Assembly: GCF_031143425.1 (NCBI RefSeq)
Contig: NC_090445.1
Span: 1,580,850,049 to 1,580,914,048 of the forward strand
Reading direction: 5' to 3'
DNA length: 64,000 bases
Origin: Pleurodeles waltl
Lineage: Eukaryota; Chordata; Amphibia; Caudata; Salamandridae
The notes below the pieces were generated by a model. The model ran no database searches and was not told the DNA's origin. It saw only the letters and a program-made list of their open reading frames with translations. The position numbers and the translations under genes were made by a program. Shown piece by piece: positions 1-12,463 of the stretch. How positions within the stretch are numbered: the first letter of the stretch is position 1; each line of letters begins with the position of its first letter.

Positions 1-1616
1 AAAAGATCATTCTGGCTGGAATTGTTAATTCTCACCCCAACATCTTGTGAATTTAACAGGTACCATGTAATAAGGGCCAAGAATGAGCAACTTAAAAAAA
101 ACAGTTAAAAGATAATTCTGTTTTGATAGGTGATGAGGCAAGTGTAGACATATCAAGGTAAAACAACCATTGTAAGGACCCTGTCCTTCGCAGATCGGAC
201 TGACTGGATTCAAATCTTGCAGAGACCTGTGAGTGGACCAGGCTTTCACTGCCCCATTGTGATCCGAAGGAGACTCCCTGTGGCGTCCCATGCCTTGTGA
301 GTTAAGGATCCACACTCTGTCCTGTATGGATACCAGATGTGATAAGGTAATCCGAGACAGAAGTGACAGGTTAACGTAGGATGACTGTCACTTAATGTTA
401 TGAAAAGGTTTAAGGGTAAATGTTCATTGAAGTGGTGGAACCCAGACAATTTGTGACAGGTACTCCTGGAGTTTGATGATATGGGCATAAACCAGAGTTG
501 TAGGCAACCTTTTGATTGGAATCCATCTGTAACCCATCCAACCATATGCTGCACATGTATTCTGAGAGGTTGTTTTTTAAGTGGTGAACAGTTGGTGGAC
601 TTGCCGGTTACTGGTGTCCAATCCGCTTTCCTGAGCATGCTAACAGGTGGAGGGCAGAGGCGTGGTTAGAGAGATGGAGCAGACTGGTATGTAGACGAAA
701 CTAGTGAGATAATGCTTAACAATACATTGAAAGTGTGGAAATTAATGTTCACATGTCAGTGTTAAGGTATTTCTTTAATAACTATTTAGATGTATGGGTA
801 GTTTTAAAAGTAATTTCTATATATGAACAGCTCCATGACTTCCATGTTCACTCATCATCGAAAACCATTAACCTGTCTACACCACCTCAGCGTACATTCT
901 GCCAATGAACAACGAAGCCCCATCACACATAACATACACATACACTCAGAAATCACCCACTTGCATCTGGACAAAAAAGGGAAACAGCCGACAGCACAAC
1001 ATATCTTAAACCGCACACCTACCTTCACAGAGAAATCATTTGCACCATGTGTTAACTCTTTAAAAATACCATTTTCAACCTAAACTGGTCAATAATCCAA
1101 TAACAGAATCCACACATATAAGAACTGTAACCACAGCAAAGTCCTCCAGTGCATATCACCACTTAACAACCAAGCACATCAAGATTCAAAACCTTAGAAT
1201 ATATAACATAAAAACACCGCAGTGTCAGGTTTTCCAACCCGTCACGCAGCCATCTGATGGCACCATCAGCATGAGGCCTCATGCCCAGTCTAATCCATGG
1301 TTGTAGAATCTCTAATGCAGAAATAAACTAAGGCTTTCGTACAGTGCAGCAGCACCACAATGCTACACAAGCACACTACAATGGACACGCTACTGGTATC
1401 GATCTACAACCCTGAAACTCACCAAGACTTGCATGCCTTGCAGCACCACAGACACATGGTCCACACTCTTACCTGTCCCTTAAAACAAGAGCCAGCAACA
1501 GCAAACCTTTCCCAGGAGGTCCTTACCTGGAAACGGCCAAGACTGCCTCACCCTCATTCAGCACTGGTACAGTCTATGCTCTTACTCAATCTTATCTCCA
1601 TGGTCAAGACAATGGC
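1..1616. other. non-coding, no gene seen
   Basis: No open frame here resembles a known protein, and the short ORFs are scattered and low in information. The stretch 820-1620 is rich in CA/AC dinucleotides on the plus strand. I see no tRNA, no obvious element ends and no coding exon. Confidence 0.6.
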
Positions 1617-1795
1617 ATAACCATAGCCCCTACAGTCCGTAAGGTGCGGGGGCCCCTGGACTCCAAGGGGCCCCTTCTGGCACTGTGTATGGGTAGCAGG
1701 CCCTAGGCCTGAGAGCTCCTGACTCGGTCCAAAGCGAGGGGGGGACCATCATGAATTTTGCGGGGGATCCCCCTCAGGTTTCATTACACCACTGA
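1617..1795. repeat. GC-rich dispersed-repeat-like segment
   Basis: A GC-rich block in AT-rich surroundings. It contains two GGGGCCCC palindromes at 1649-1656 and 1667-1674 separated by a 10-bp spacer. Similar short phrases built around 'gggg(t/c)(g/a)tagctt' and 'gggcata' occur near 43160 and 46850, which suggests a dispersed repeat family. Boundaries and class are not determinable by eye. Confidence 0.35.
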
Positions 1796-3869
1796 GTCAA
1801 GATGAATGATAGAGAAACACTTGGGTAAGAGGAGAATCAAAAGTTGTTTGAGACGTAATGTGAAACCAGTTTTTGTGGAATATGTGGCTCTAAAGGCTGT
1901 GTTTGGTTTCGAGTAGCATCAGTAGTTTATAAGGGAGTAAAATGGTGCCTTTGCTGTTGTTGAGGTAGGTGTTTCAATATGTAGAAGCTGGATTTGTATG
2001 AAAATATTTATTTATACATATAAGGTCATTAAGGTTCTGTGGGAAGAGCGTGGAAAATGTGAGATGGAGAAATGGGACATTGTGATGGTCCGGGTCTGTT
2101 GATGGAGTAGGTTTAAAATGGAAAGGGAAGCAGTAGCCTCATGGGCTCCAGAGGATCAGGCTTCAGATGAGGTATTTGCAGCATCTACCAGGGAGTTAGC
2201 ATTATGATGGATGAGATGATCATAGATTTTACCATTTGCTTTCATTCCGCTGCCAAGGGGAGTCGACAAGCAATCAATGGTTCCTCGTGGTATATCTTGA
2301 AAATATTTCAGAATCAATCAATGTAATCAATACAAAGCTTAATCAATTTTTAGAATACACAGTTGCTTGATTAATGTTCATCCTAAACAGCGGTCATATT
2401 GCAAAAAAATACTGTTCAATGGAAATAAAGCAGGGATTATTTTCACCCCTCCATATAAAACGTTTGTAGTGCTCAAGTGATCCCACATGTGTGAGGTTGA
2501 CGCTATTGGCAAATGAACATATGAAAAGTTCTGATTCATTCAAAGTGTACTTTGTTACCATGCTTCAGGCACATTACTTGAGGCTTTATAGTCCACTGCA
2601 TGAATTTGTAAACGGACACATTTGGTTCCCTTGGAACTCTACAAAATTCCTCCAGAGTCGGGATTGTCTTTCAGATAACAGGCATGTTGATTTACATGCA
2701 GCAACAAGAAGTTATTGTCAGTAGGTTTAGAGGGCAGTGAGGTTTCCTACCTCTGCATAAATCCGCCCAAAATTAAGGAATTCGCATTATGGTAAAGATC
2801 GAGGTTATTGGAGTTGTCGCATGTATGTAGGAAACGGTAATTTGCAATGAAAGAGATGCCAAGTTCAGGAACACTTTAAGAACACGTAAACATGTTTGCT
2901 TTCTGAGTCAGACATGCTCAGCTCATCTCCGCGTGCCCATTTACCCTGAAGTACCTCTTCGAGTGTTTAGATTACTACTGTTTATTAATCCGACAAAATG
3001 AGTGCTCATTTTATCTCATGAACATGTGGCCAACCCAGTTTTCATTTCAGGGCCATGAAAAGCACTTCCAGGGACTGTGAAATGGAGCGCGTAGCATAAA
3101 ATAATTAAATCTCCATGGAAACTGTCGAATTAATCTTTTCAGCTTCAGATTGAGAATTTTGCCTGCGCAGAGAATTATGTGTGAAATACGGATGTAATCG
3201 AAGTATTGATTCTTCAAAATGCAGTCATGCGCCTCCGAGGTGCACCTGATGCCAGGTACTGGTGTGTTTTACGAACTTTTATGAGGTGCTTCTGGTTTAA
3301 ATCAGTCAGTCATGCATGCAGTGCAGCGTTGAAGTGCCTCACGATCTGCCAGAGTCGTTTTTCTCTGAGAGTAATTTATTGCCTGTAAAGGTGACTTTTG
3401 TTCATTATTGTATTGCCTTGCACCAGTTAAGGGTCAGAGAAGCTGTGCACATTTATCAGAATGCACACACTGTTCACTGACCTTTGGCCCACCCCTATGA
3501 CCACTTTTTGCCTAGTCACCATTGCCACGTGCACAGTATTGTAACCTCTGACTTTAGTGAGACCATCAAGGTCGCATACAGTCTGAGGATGGTCTGTGAG
3601 TGATGAATACATCCTCCATCCCAACCAAGCCATCTGACATAAATGAAACTAGGCTGCGAAGTTAAGCCATGGTTATCTGCTACCTAAGGTCTAGATGTAC
3701 AAAGTATTTTTGATTTGGCAAGTGGTCTGTTTGGCACCGCAAAAATGCTTTTGCTGATGTACAGAGCCCAAACTGCAGCACCACCTCTACTCTTGACATA
3801 GGCTGCAGAGCGGAGCAAGTAAACGGTGGCATGGATACACCTAAAGGCCCGATCCTAGGAGACACATGA
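1796..3869. other. non-coding, with one conserved-element-like block
   Basis: No gene seen. The part from about 2930 to 3250 is unlike the repeats around it: mixed base composition, no simple repeats, and homeodomain-type TAATTA/AATTAA motifs (for example around 3103 and 3130). It looks like a candidate conserved non-coding element; this is only inference from texture. Sequence from about 3680 resembles repeat material leading into the L1 5' region. Confidence 0.4.
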
Positions 3870-4398
3870 GAGCATCATTGGAGCTGCGATTGACAGCGGC
3901 AGCCGGGTGCAGCAGGCCTTTGCCGGAAGCGGCAGATCAAGGAGTGGTCGTGAGGGGCCCAGCCCCAGGGGACACATAGCTGGGACACCTGCATCGCTCC
4001 TGGCATTGGTGCAGTGGAGGCAGTGTGCGCAGCCTCCATTTGACTGCCCCTCTAGATCCCCCGTTACTTAGAGAGGCCTTGCTGGGGACAGCTGCACGGA
4101 GCTGTGGGTGCAGACCTACCTCACTTCCCTTCCCGCATGACTGAAGCGCTTGTCCAGGAGACAAACCTAGGAGTTCAATTGACTTCAGTGCAGAGACTTG
4201 GCGATTAATCTTTTTCCCCTAGACCCCTCTGCCCCCCCATGTGGGGGCCATCGAGATTACCAGTGGACATTTGAGTACTGGCTATTATCGCTCCGGAGTA
4301 ATGCCATAAGGAGGGTTATCCTTCCCCACCTCACCTTCCCCCCTGCCTTTGTTGCTGCAACAAATGCTATAGTAGGTGACTCTGTCCTCTTTTCAATA

Positions 4399-5408
4399 TG
4401 GCCAAGGACAAAGTCCCTGAACCCACTCACCAAGGCAAAATTGATTGGTATACCAAGATGACTGACCCTCTCCCAGATGACTCTGCTTTCCCCCTTATGG
4501 CTCAACAATGCAGTCCCGCTAGTGGCAATTCAAACCTCTACGACTGCCGTCTAATCCAGGATTGGTGAAGTCTGGTCCTGCGGTATCACTTCTGAGGCAG
4601 GATCTCCGCAATGTCGCAGACCACGTGACAGCCACAGGGGATACAGTGTGTGAATTTCAGGATATGACCATTCCTTGGGAAAGACTTGGCAGAGGTGAAG
4701 GTAATCACTAAAGGCCTTGCGTGGAAGGTGGACGATACTGCAAACCAAGCACAGCAAAATTATTTGAGAATGGTAGGATTCTCAGAGGGAGTCAATAAGG
4801 TTCATTTCCTGGGAAGGTGGTTCTTCTCACCATTCACATCTGATAACTTCTCAACATGCTCCTTCATCGAGCGGGCACACAAAGCGCTAACTAGTCAGCC
4901 ACCACCTGGTGCTCCCCCACTTCCAATAATTGTGTGTTTTCTTAAATTCCAGGACCTGGATGTGATCTTTGGAGAGTCAAGACAGAAACAGGTCAGCAAA
5001 TACAATGCCTCCACCATTATGCTGGTCCCGGACTACTCCAGGGAGGTGAAGAAGAAGGCATTTGATGCAGTAAAGGCCAAACTGTGGTCCATGCAGATGC
5101 AGTATATGTTGCTCTTCTGTGCCAAACTGAAAGTGCTATTTCAAGAAAAGGCGTATATCTTCCTGACACCTGAGGGCACCTGGCAATGGCTCGGGGAGCG
5201 GCCCCAGCTTTGGGCATCACAGGGACAGCCACAAGAGACTGCTGCCAGCGGAGGGCTGGGGCTTCCGTCCTCGATACGAAATAGGAGAGCCGGAGTTGGA
5301 GGGGGTCGGGTAGACTCTCGCACGGGGGTTGCTGGTAGCCATGTGAGAAGTGAAAGTTTGACAGAATCGGAGCGAGAGGTGCTTCTTTATGGGTGCCAGT
5401 CTTCTTAG
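4399..5408 (+). pseudogene. L1 ORF1 protein (RNA-binding chaperone), decayed
   Basis: L1 ORF1p is a trimeric RNA-binding chaperone that coats LINE RNA. A plausible start is the ATG at 4399 (MAKDK...). The first part is broken by stops and frame changes, and the longest open part is 4686-5408. That part carries the typical RRM/C-terminal-domain signature: ERAHKALTSQPPPGAPPLPI, then FLKFQD, then VPDYSREVKKK and MQMQYMLLFCAKLKVLF, ending with FLTPEGTWQWL. The final ~70 residues look like read-through or non-homologous sequence. The upstream coiled coil is only partly recognisable because of the frame breaks. The family call is strong; exact boundaries are not. Confidence 0.75.
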
Positions 5409-5927
5409 ATACACAGCAATGATATGGCAATCTGGCAGATGTCTGAGGACGACGGGGCGTGGCTCAGATGGTGCAGTATCTAACCCTGAAAAGGTGCACA
5501 GAAACATAAGTGATCCTATGTACTCCTAATTCTATTGGGCTCTGGTACTTCACCAGGGGATGACACTTTATCGGCGATGAAGATACACTGTTTGGTCTGT
5601 GGTTGCTGCTTGCTTGGGGGCCACCCCTATTTGGTTTGTGTGGTGTGTGGTTGGAGCGACAGGAGCATGACTGTGAAGCAGATTTTAATTTTGTAGTGTT
5701 TGGTGGTGCTTGACAGACCACTCAAAGCTTGTTTGAAAGTGGGTATGTTTGGTAACAAGATGTTGATGCTGCAATGACTGGTTGGAGGTGGAGTGAGAGC
5801 ATGGGGGATATGTGTTGAGGTTTGTGTCTTTTTGTTGTATTGTTAGTTGGAAGAGGCAGAAACAGTATTGATGTGTGCAGTGCAAGGGTGAGGCATCCAT
5901 CAAGCTGTAGACACATTGACATCCACA

Positions 5928-7855
5928 ATGCAGGATAGCGCCTTGGGTGACACACAATGTTCCGTATTATCCTGGAATGTCAGTAGTCTGGGCAATAAGC
6001 TGAAGCAGTGATTGGTAACACAATAAATACACAGACTTGGTCTGATGTGGTGCTGCCTTAAGAAACACATTTGCAAGGGATACGCTGCCCATTCCTTAGC
6101 AGAGGTGCATACACCACTCTGGCACATGTGGGATTCACTTCTGGATCCAGGAGGGTGGCTATATTGATTAGAAAGACCCCTCCATTCCAGGTCACCTAGA
6201 CATTGATAGATCCAAATGGAACATATGTTGAGGTTCAGGGATATGGGGGAGGACAGACATTACCCTGGTTAGTGTTTATGCACCCACCTCCTACAGGCTT
6301 CCACACTAGAAAAGGTTGTCTCCATACTTATGGAGGCTTCTTCCTCTGTGCACATCATAAGAAGGGACCTCAATGACGCCATGCAACCTGGCTTTAATCT
6401 CTCCAGCTGGGTGATGGCAGAGTCATGCAATACACCTCTGGTGCACTTTGGGGCTACACTGGGGGCTTTCAGATCTTTGCAGTAGTGAAAAAGGTTACTT
6501 ATACTTCTTTGGGGCACATGGGGTATTCTCTAGGCTCGATTATATCTTTGCTCCGGCGGGTGAGGTGGAGGTGGTAACCCGGGCAGACTATTTGGTACAG
6601 GCATTGTCAGACCATTCCCTGTTCTGGGTCTTGGTGGGTAAGAGGAGTTGAGTAGGGACCACAGGATGTAAGCTGAACATTTGGAACCTGATGGATGCAT
6701 AAACCGTACTTCACTGAAAATGAGGGCTCAGTGGAGTCCACACCAGTGCTCTGGGAGGCATACAAGGCAGTTCTTTTGAATTGGACTGAGAATATACTCA
6801 CACGAAAAAAGAGGTGTGAGGTGGAAAAGAGTGAGGAACATGAATGCCAAATGCAAACCTTGGAAGCCACATATCAGGGTCAGCCTAGTCTGCAGGCCTT
6901 TAGGCAAATTGAAGTGCTGTGAATAGGACACTGGGAAGTGGCCCAGGAACAGGTGAGGCAGAGTCATTTGTCCACCCAGAACCGTCTCTACGATACAGGT
7001 GATAAGGTGAGCAAGTTGCTGGCATGGCTAAGCAAGAAAGAGGCAGAGGCAGAGGTGCGCTGCGTGGGAGCCATCCCAACTTTGACAGGAGAGTCCTATA
7101 TGACTGCCTCCCAAATAGTGGGGGAGGTTGCCCACTGTTATGCGGAGTTCTGTAGAGCGCATCCGCTGCTGGGAGCAGAACAAATCAGGGATTTTCTTGC
7201 ACCGTTCATGAACCCAGTGCTCTCCACAGAGGGCTGTATGGCTCTTGAAGGGGAAATAGACCTCTCTGAGGTCCAGGCAGCCATCGCAAGGCTTAAACCT
7301 GGGAAGACCCCTGGGACTAGGACCCCATCTCCTCAACCTATTTTGTGAAGTGCAGGATAAGAGGGTGCACCCACCAGACTTACAGTGTGCAACCATAACT
7401 GCGATACACAAAGAAGGCAAGCCTACAACTTGCTGTGACTCATACTGCCTAATTTCGCTCCTGAACATAGAGGCTAAGGCGCTGGTCATGATCCTGGCGA
7501 CTAGGCTGTTTAAGGTTATTGTTCCGCTGATACATGGAGACCATTTGGGAATCATGCCATGAAGATCCACTAGGATTAATTTATGAAGACTGCACAACTG
7601 GTTGGCAGAGGTTCGAGGTAGGGGGTCGCCCATGTTTTTTCTTTCCTTGAATGCGGAAAAAGCATTTGATGTAAGACATTTGCCCTATTTACAGAAAACA
7701 CTTGTAAAATTCAACTTTGGCTCTGGGTACAGGAAGTGGGTAGTGTTATTATACCAAGCCCCGACTGCCGGGGTGAGAGTGAATGGGATCCTCTCAGTGA
7801 CATTCCAGATTGTGCAGGGGACGTGGCAGGGATGCCCTGTGGTCATACTGGAGTC
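5928..7855 (+). pseudogene. L1 ORF2 (endonuclease + reverse transcriptase), decayed and truncated
   Basis: L1 ORF2p nicks target DNA and reverse-transcribes LINE RNA. After an ATG near 5928 the frame reads SWNVSSLGNKLK, the usual start of the AP-type endonuclease, then a segment like VGFTSGSRRVAILIRK near 6125-6175. The endonuclease end is at 6520-6645 (FSRLDYIFAP ... LSDHSLFW). The pre-RT linker is at 7230-7315 (AAIARLKPGKTPG), followed by RT blocks at 7380-7560 (a version of SYRPISLLN) and 7625-7845 (LNAEKAFD, QGTWQGCP). At least four frame changes and several stops separate these pieces. The YADD block and the cysteine-rich C-terminus are not found, so the copy is 3'-truncated or interrupted near 7850. 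Confidence 0.75.
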
Positions 7856-7960
7856 ATGGTCTCTAATAATCCCTTGGCTCATCGGTGCTGATCAATGCAC
7901 CTTTTGCCACCATGCCTCGGTCGAGATCGATAGTGGCGTGACCCAGGAGAACACTGCATA

Positions 7961-8860
7961 ACCTCTTCCCTGGGTCATTACAACATTTGGGAGGGAATCA
8001 GAGGCAACATCAACACCTGTTTGATGAGGAAGAGGAGGCTAGATTACCCCACCTGTACTAATTGGTCAAATTGTTTAATTCGTGTTTGCCCCTCCCCAAG
8101 CCCCCTCCTGCTTTTACCTCTATGGGGCCACAAGCCAGCCATCAGTGGATGCCCACTAGAGATGGGATTTGGATCAGCCCCTCCCCGGCCCCAGTTAAGA
8201 GAGTGAATACAGCACATTGCAAACTGGCACTACAAGATCAAGCTGCCCTCTTCCCATCAGTGATACAGAGGTGGGAAATCCTAGCTACCTCATTCTAGTG
8301 GGCCTTTGAAGTGTCACATTGGAGTCTTCCTCACAACACCTCCTCCTACCTTCGTCAACAGCAAGGGAGAGCAAGACAGCGAGAGTTGGCCCTTGCCTTG
8401 GAGACCATTGCAGTAGAGCTACAATTGGGACCAGAACTCACTCCAATGACGTCGGACCAAGGGATTTGAATTCCAGAACTGTATTCTTTTAATGTGGGCC
8501 ACCACACATACATTAAAGAGGAATGGGTCAGACTGGGGAGGAGGAAACATTCTGTAACTGTACCATGGATAGGGACTACATATGCTTCTATCCCGGTACC
8601 CCTGGCTGATGTGCCCCCTATTCTGGATGGAGCAAACCTTTTACTTTTTTGTTATTTGTTGCGGTTTGTATTTGGCAGTAGGCTTATTTTTGTCCTGACC
8701 TGGGGATAGGAGTTGAGGTACCAGTTTTGAATTGTTTGTTTGTAAAATGACAGCATCACACTATTGATAGCAGATGTGGGCCGGACCTACACATGGGCCC
8801 CATGGGTGCAATTCATAGGGGGTGGGGGAACAGAATCAGGTCATATTATGATGGCACACC
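7961..8860 (+). other. non-coding or unassigned LINE-derived sequence
   Basis: Between two L1 remnants. Plus-strand frames (8062-8298, 8494-8709) contain stretches such as LPHNTSSYLRQQQGRARQRE that could be decayed retroelement coding sequence, but I cannot place them in a family. No host gene is seen. Confidence 0.35.
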
Positions 8861-8875
8861 CAGTAGATTTTTCAC

Positions 8876-10531
8876 CTATTTATAATGTGTTGGAATGTCT
8901 AGGGAATGGCTATCCATAGGAGTTCTTACTAAACATATTTCTACCGGAGACGCAGACAGACACACATTGCACATTTGCAAGAAACACATATGACGGCCAC
9001 AGAAACCCTTAAACTCCAAAAAAAATAGAGTTGCCAAATAGCTGGCATCTCCTACTTGGTATCTGCATGGAGGGGTACTCATTTGGGTGGCTTCTGTGGT
9101 GAAGCTGTGATAAACCGTAAAGTAGTGGACCCTGAGGGCTGATACATGGTGATAGAAGGGGTCCCTGACAGGGCACCGATTCCTCTAGTGGCACTGTATG
9201 CACCTAACAGTAACCAACAGCAATTTCAAGCAACCCTGTCTCCCACACTTGCACATGACTTAACAGCACCAAGCATATGGGAATTGGACTTTAATTGTGC
9301 ATATGATACTTCCAGGTCACTTCCTCAACTGATGAGCACACCGGCGGTTAGAACTGCACACACTTTCAAAGAATAATTCAGGCTCAGAAACATGCACAAT
9401 GTCTGGTGCTCCATGCGCGCTACCACAAGAGAATATTCTATTTTTTCACCAGTCCACCAACTGCATACCAGAATTGATCTCTTCCTTTTCAACTCCAACA
9501 TGGCACCTTAGGTCTCAGCCCACTGAGTACCTGGGTCACACATTTTCTGACCACAACCCCTTAAAAAAGACAATGCAATGGCACAGGAAGCAAGCACCGG
9601 TGCCCACTTGGAAATAACATATGCTAGCACTGCAAGATAGAGTCTTTTGCAATACTTTCGGCTCATACATCTCTTACAATTTTGAGGACAGGGTACCACT
9701 TTGGACAGAGGGTAGAATGGGATGTCTTTAAGGCAGTCAGATGAGGTTTGTGCATCAAGACCACATGTGATGTGAAACTTGTATTACGCACACAGATCTT
9801 GGGCCCAGAGTGCGCCATACAGGAGCCCGAGGTGCAGGCGGAGGAGGGTGCTGGGGAATGACAACGATGTTTCTCACCGAAGAGAGATCACAGAGCCCTG
9901 TTGACCTGGCTTGGGAAACTGGACTCCCCGGAAAATGTGGCTAGACAACATGCAAAAGGCGACAGCGCAGAACGAATACTTGTGTGACTTTTGAGATCAG
10001 AGGCCTCCAAATACCATATGAATGCCATTAGGTTCCAAGATGAAGAGACACTTAACATGCAGGCTGACATCCACAAAGTCTTCATAGAATATTATAGCTC
10101 AATAAATGTGGGGATAAAGGAGCATCGGTGTGCAGCCTTGCAGGAATACCTGGATAGATTACCAATCCCCAGACTTAACCCTGTACAGCACCACTCTCAA
10201 GATGAATCACTATTGATTGAATAAATCCACCTTGCAATACACTAGATGGCACACAACAAAACTCCTGGGATGTCTGGACTCCCGGTGGAGTTATATTCCA
10301 CCTATAGAACAAAAGCGGCCCCAGACCTCCTCCAGTTATATCAACTGGCTAGAGACTCAGTGGCATTGCCCCTCCCTTGCAGGGGATGCTAGATCGGTTT
10401 CACATACACAACATAACATGCTTCTAACCCCAGCTGAGCAATATTCTAGGTTTACAATGGTGGACTCTTTGCAAACGTCATGTGGAGCGCTGTTACTCAC
10501 TACAGGTATTCAATGCTGCACTGTTAGTTAG
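8876..10531 (+). pseudogene. L1 ORF2 fragment B (endonuclease and linker), decayed
   Basis: Endonuclease-like sequence begins with CWNV and HLQETHM around 8890-8990. It continues with a GTHLGG-type block near 9070-9090, then GYMVIEGV-like sequence (VIEGVPDRAPIPLVALYAPN, 9149-9208) and an IWELDFNCAYD block (about 9277-9309) that corresponds to the L1 'GDFNCV' motif. The RID / SDH-type end of the domain is near 9470-9560 (TRIDLFLF). Pre-RT linker-like sequence is at 9990-10100 (FQDEETLNMQADIHKVFIEYY). No RT catalytic block is visible. Stops and frame changes are frequent. The family assignment rests on the block order and is reasonably secure. Confidence 0.6.
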
Positions 10532-10677
10532 CTACAGACGTTGGAAATTGTGTGCTGATTTGTATTGAGGATGTGCTCACTTCTGATGTTTTTTGCACAA
10601 TTTGTACCTAATGTACAATTTTGTGGCTGTGCTACGTACACTTATCCTATTACTGTTGTATGTACACTTTGTATTTC

Positions 10678-10703
10678 AATAAAGAATGACTGGAATAAAA
10701 AAA
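10678..10703 (+). terminator. LINE polyadenylation signals and A-run
   Basis: AATAAA at 10678-10683 and again at 10694-10699, followed by an A-run to 10703. This marks the 3' end of L1 remnant B. Confidence 0.6.
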
Positions 10704-10709
10704 CATATT

Positions 10710-12463
10710 TTGAAATTAGCGAACCACATTCTGCGAGGAAGAGGAATTCCACCCCTTAGGGCCACCACAGTAGTGATAAGCCTTCTTAAAAAAAGACAAA
10801 GACCTAGAAAATTTGAATTCCGATAGGCCAATCAGTCTCCAGAATTCAGACTATAAAATAATAGAAAAGCTGTTGGCCAATGGAATAAATCAGGTGGTGA
10901 GTCAGCAGATAAATAAAGATCAAAATGGTTACATCGCTGGTAGGCAACTATCCTCTACCACAAATTATTTAGTTGAAGCCCTGGACTTTTTGAATGGTAA
11001 ATAAATTCCTGCTCAATTTTTTGTTTTTCTTGCACCCCGGGAAGGCTTTCGATCTTGTAAATTAGTAAAGTTTTTTAAAATTAAAACTCACTTGGATTTC
11101 CTCCCCAGCATATATAGGTGTTCACTTTTCTTTATGAAGGTGCAAGGTGTAAATTGGTTGTGAACTCCGCCAAAATCGTTGTTTGCAAAGTTAAACATGG
11201 AAGTAGGCAGGGATGCCCATCATCTCCAATTTTCTTTCCATTTTTTAATTGAACCCCTTGTTATTGATAATAGGACAGATACGCTAATCAAAGCCCCCAT
11301 TGACAGAAAGTGTATGTGGGTGGCATCATGTTTTTTTATCCTGAGTTAGACATACAGCAAGCAGTTGAATTTTTTTTTTGTATTTTCAGGAGGTGGGAGG
11401 GTACAAAATAAATAGACAACTGAGTCTTTGTTTTGTAATTGTAGGATAGTCACCTTAGTCCCAGAGTTAAGGTCATTGATTAATTCAAGGTTGAAGGAAT
11501 ATTTGGGAATATAAACAGCCTCTAAAGTCGAGGACTTATATGAGCTGAAGGGGTTTGGCATTGTCAGATGGAAAGCAGTATTATTATGAACATTTTGCAC
11601 ATTTTCCCACTTTTATAATATAGATTCCATGCACTTTACAATAGATAATGATTCTATGTGTCAGATGTTAGGTGAATATCGTGAATTTTTTGTGCCTGAC
11701 TAAAGCACCAAAGAAAGTTAGATATCAAACTCTGTTTGGGGTTGGTTTCATAAAGGAAGGGGCAAATGCTCAAAAATGATTCTATTCCATATCTCAATGT
11801 GTCCATGTGGCGAGGAGATACTATGTAAGTGTAACAGGCCCTTTTAGAAAGGTATATAGTGCAAAGATGGAGAATTAATGAATACTCTAACCCGGTATAC
11901 TTTTTAAATTAGTATGCATAGAAAACATGGGCTAATGTTGGCCCCAGTTTAGGTTTTTCAAAAAATCTATGTCATGATTCTATAACTAAATTTGCCATTT
12001 TTTAAAGACCATAGACCCGATTTGATGAAGCGAAGAAGGTAACCACATTTTCAAGACTGTCTCACAAATGTTTGGCACCCGAGAACCGGACCATTTTTAT
12101 TGAAAAAGCCTGGAACATATTAAATTGCTATAACTTTTCTGTTCTGTGCAAATTTCTGTAGGATGCAATTTTTTTTACCAACTGGTTATCATACAGGGCA
12201 CCAGCTTTTATTAACAGAATTCTGCCACAAATTCCATCTAACTGCTTCAAATGTTCATTACAGATGAAGGGTAATTGTACCCATGTTATATGGCTATGCC
12301 GAAATAGAGGAAATATTGGAGTTAAATACTAAAATATTGACAGACCATACTAGATGTAACCCTGCCAGACGATGCTCAATTAATTCTATTAGTTTATCTA
12401 TTTGCGTTGGGCTGAGTCAATAACATTGTAAAAACTTATATGTAGCTTGTTTGTAGCAAGGTC
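10710..12463 (+). pseudogene. L1 ORF2 fragment C (RT to C-terminus), decayed
   Basis: A third L1-like piece immediately downstream of remnant B's tail. RT blocks are clear at 10813-11004 (NSDRPISLQNSDYKIIEKLL, DQNGYIAGRQL). A KAFD-like block follows near 11040 and a GRDAHHL block near 11205-11225, corresponding to RQGCPLSP. The segment 11850-12463 encodes a C-terminal-like stretch with spaced cysteines (NCFKC ... GNCTHVIWLC) that matches the L1 C-terminal Cys/His region. Stops and frame changes are frequent throughout. A related second copy of the 11.7-12.46 kb part lies at 13.6-14.76 kb. Confidence 0.6.

Larger units (their letters stand above)
3870..7960 (+). mobile_element. L1-type LINE remnant A (5' UTR, ORF1, ORF2 to mid-RT)
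   Basis: A degenerate non-LTR retrotransposon on the plus strand. A GC-rich leader (about 3870-4398) precedes a decayed ORF1 (4399-5408), a spacer, and an ORF2 with endonuclease and reverse-transcriptase segments (5928-7855). Recognisable similarity is lost soon after the RT region around 7845-7960, so the 3' part and tail are missing or replaced. Many stops and frame changes show an old copy. The order ORF1, endonuclease, RT identifies the L1 clade. No target-site duplication could be assigned. Confidence 0.7.
8860..10704 (+). mobile_element. L1-type LINE remnant B with 3' end
   Basis: A second L1-like copy on the plus strand, starting near the endonuclease start (CWNV at about 8892) and ending with AATAAA signals and an A-run at 10678-10703. 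It is different in sequence from copy A and heavily mutated. The central RT region appears to be missing: endonuclease and linker sequence (to about 10200) is followed within a few hundred bases by the 3' end. Internal deletion is therefore likely. Confidence 0.6.
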
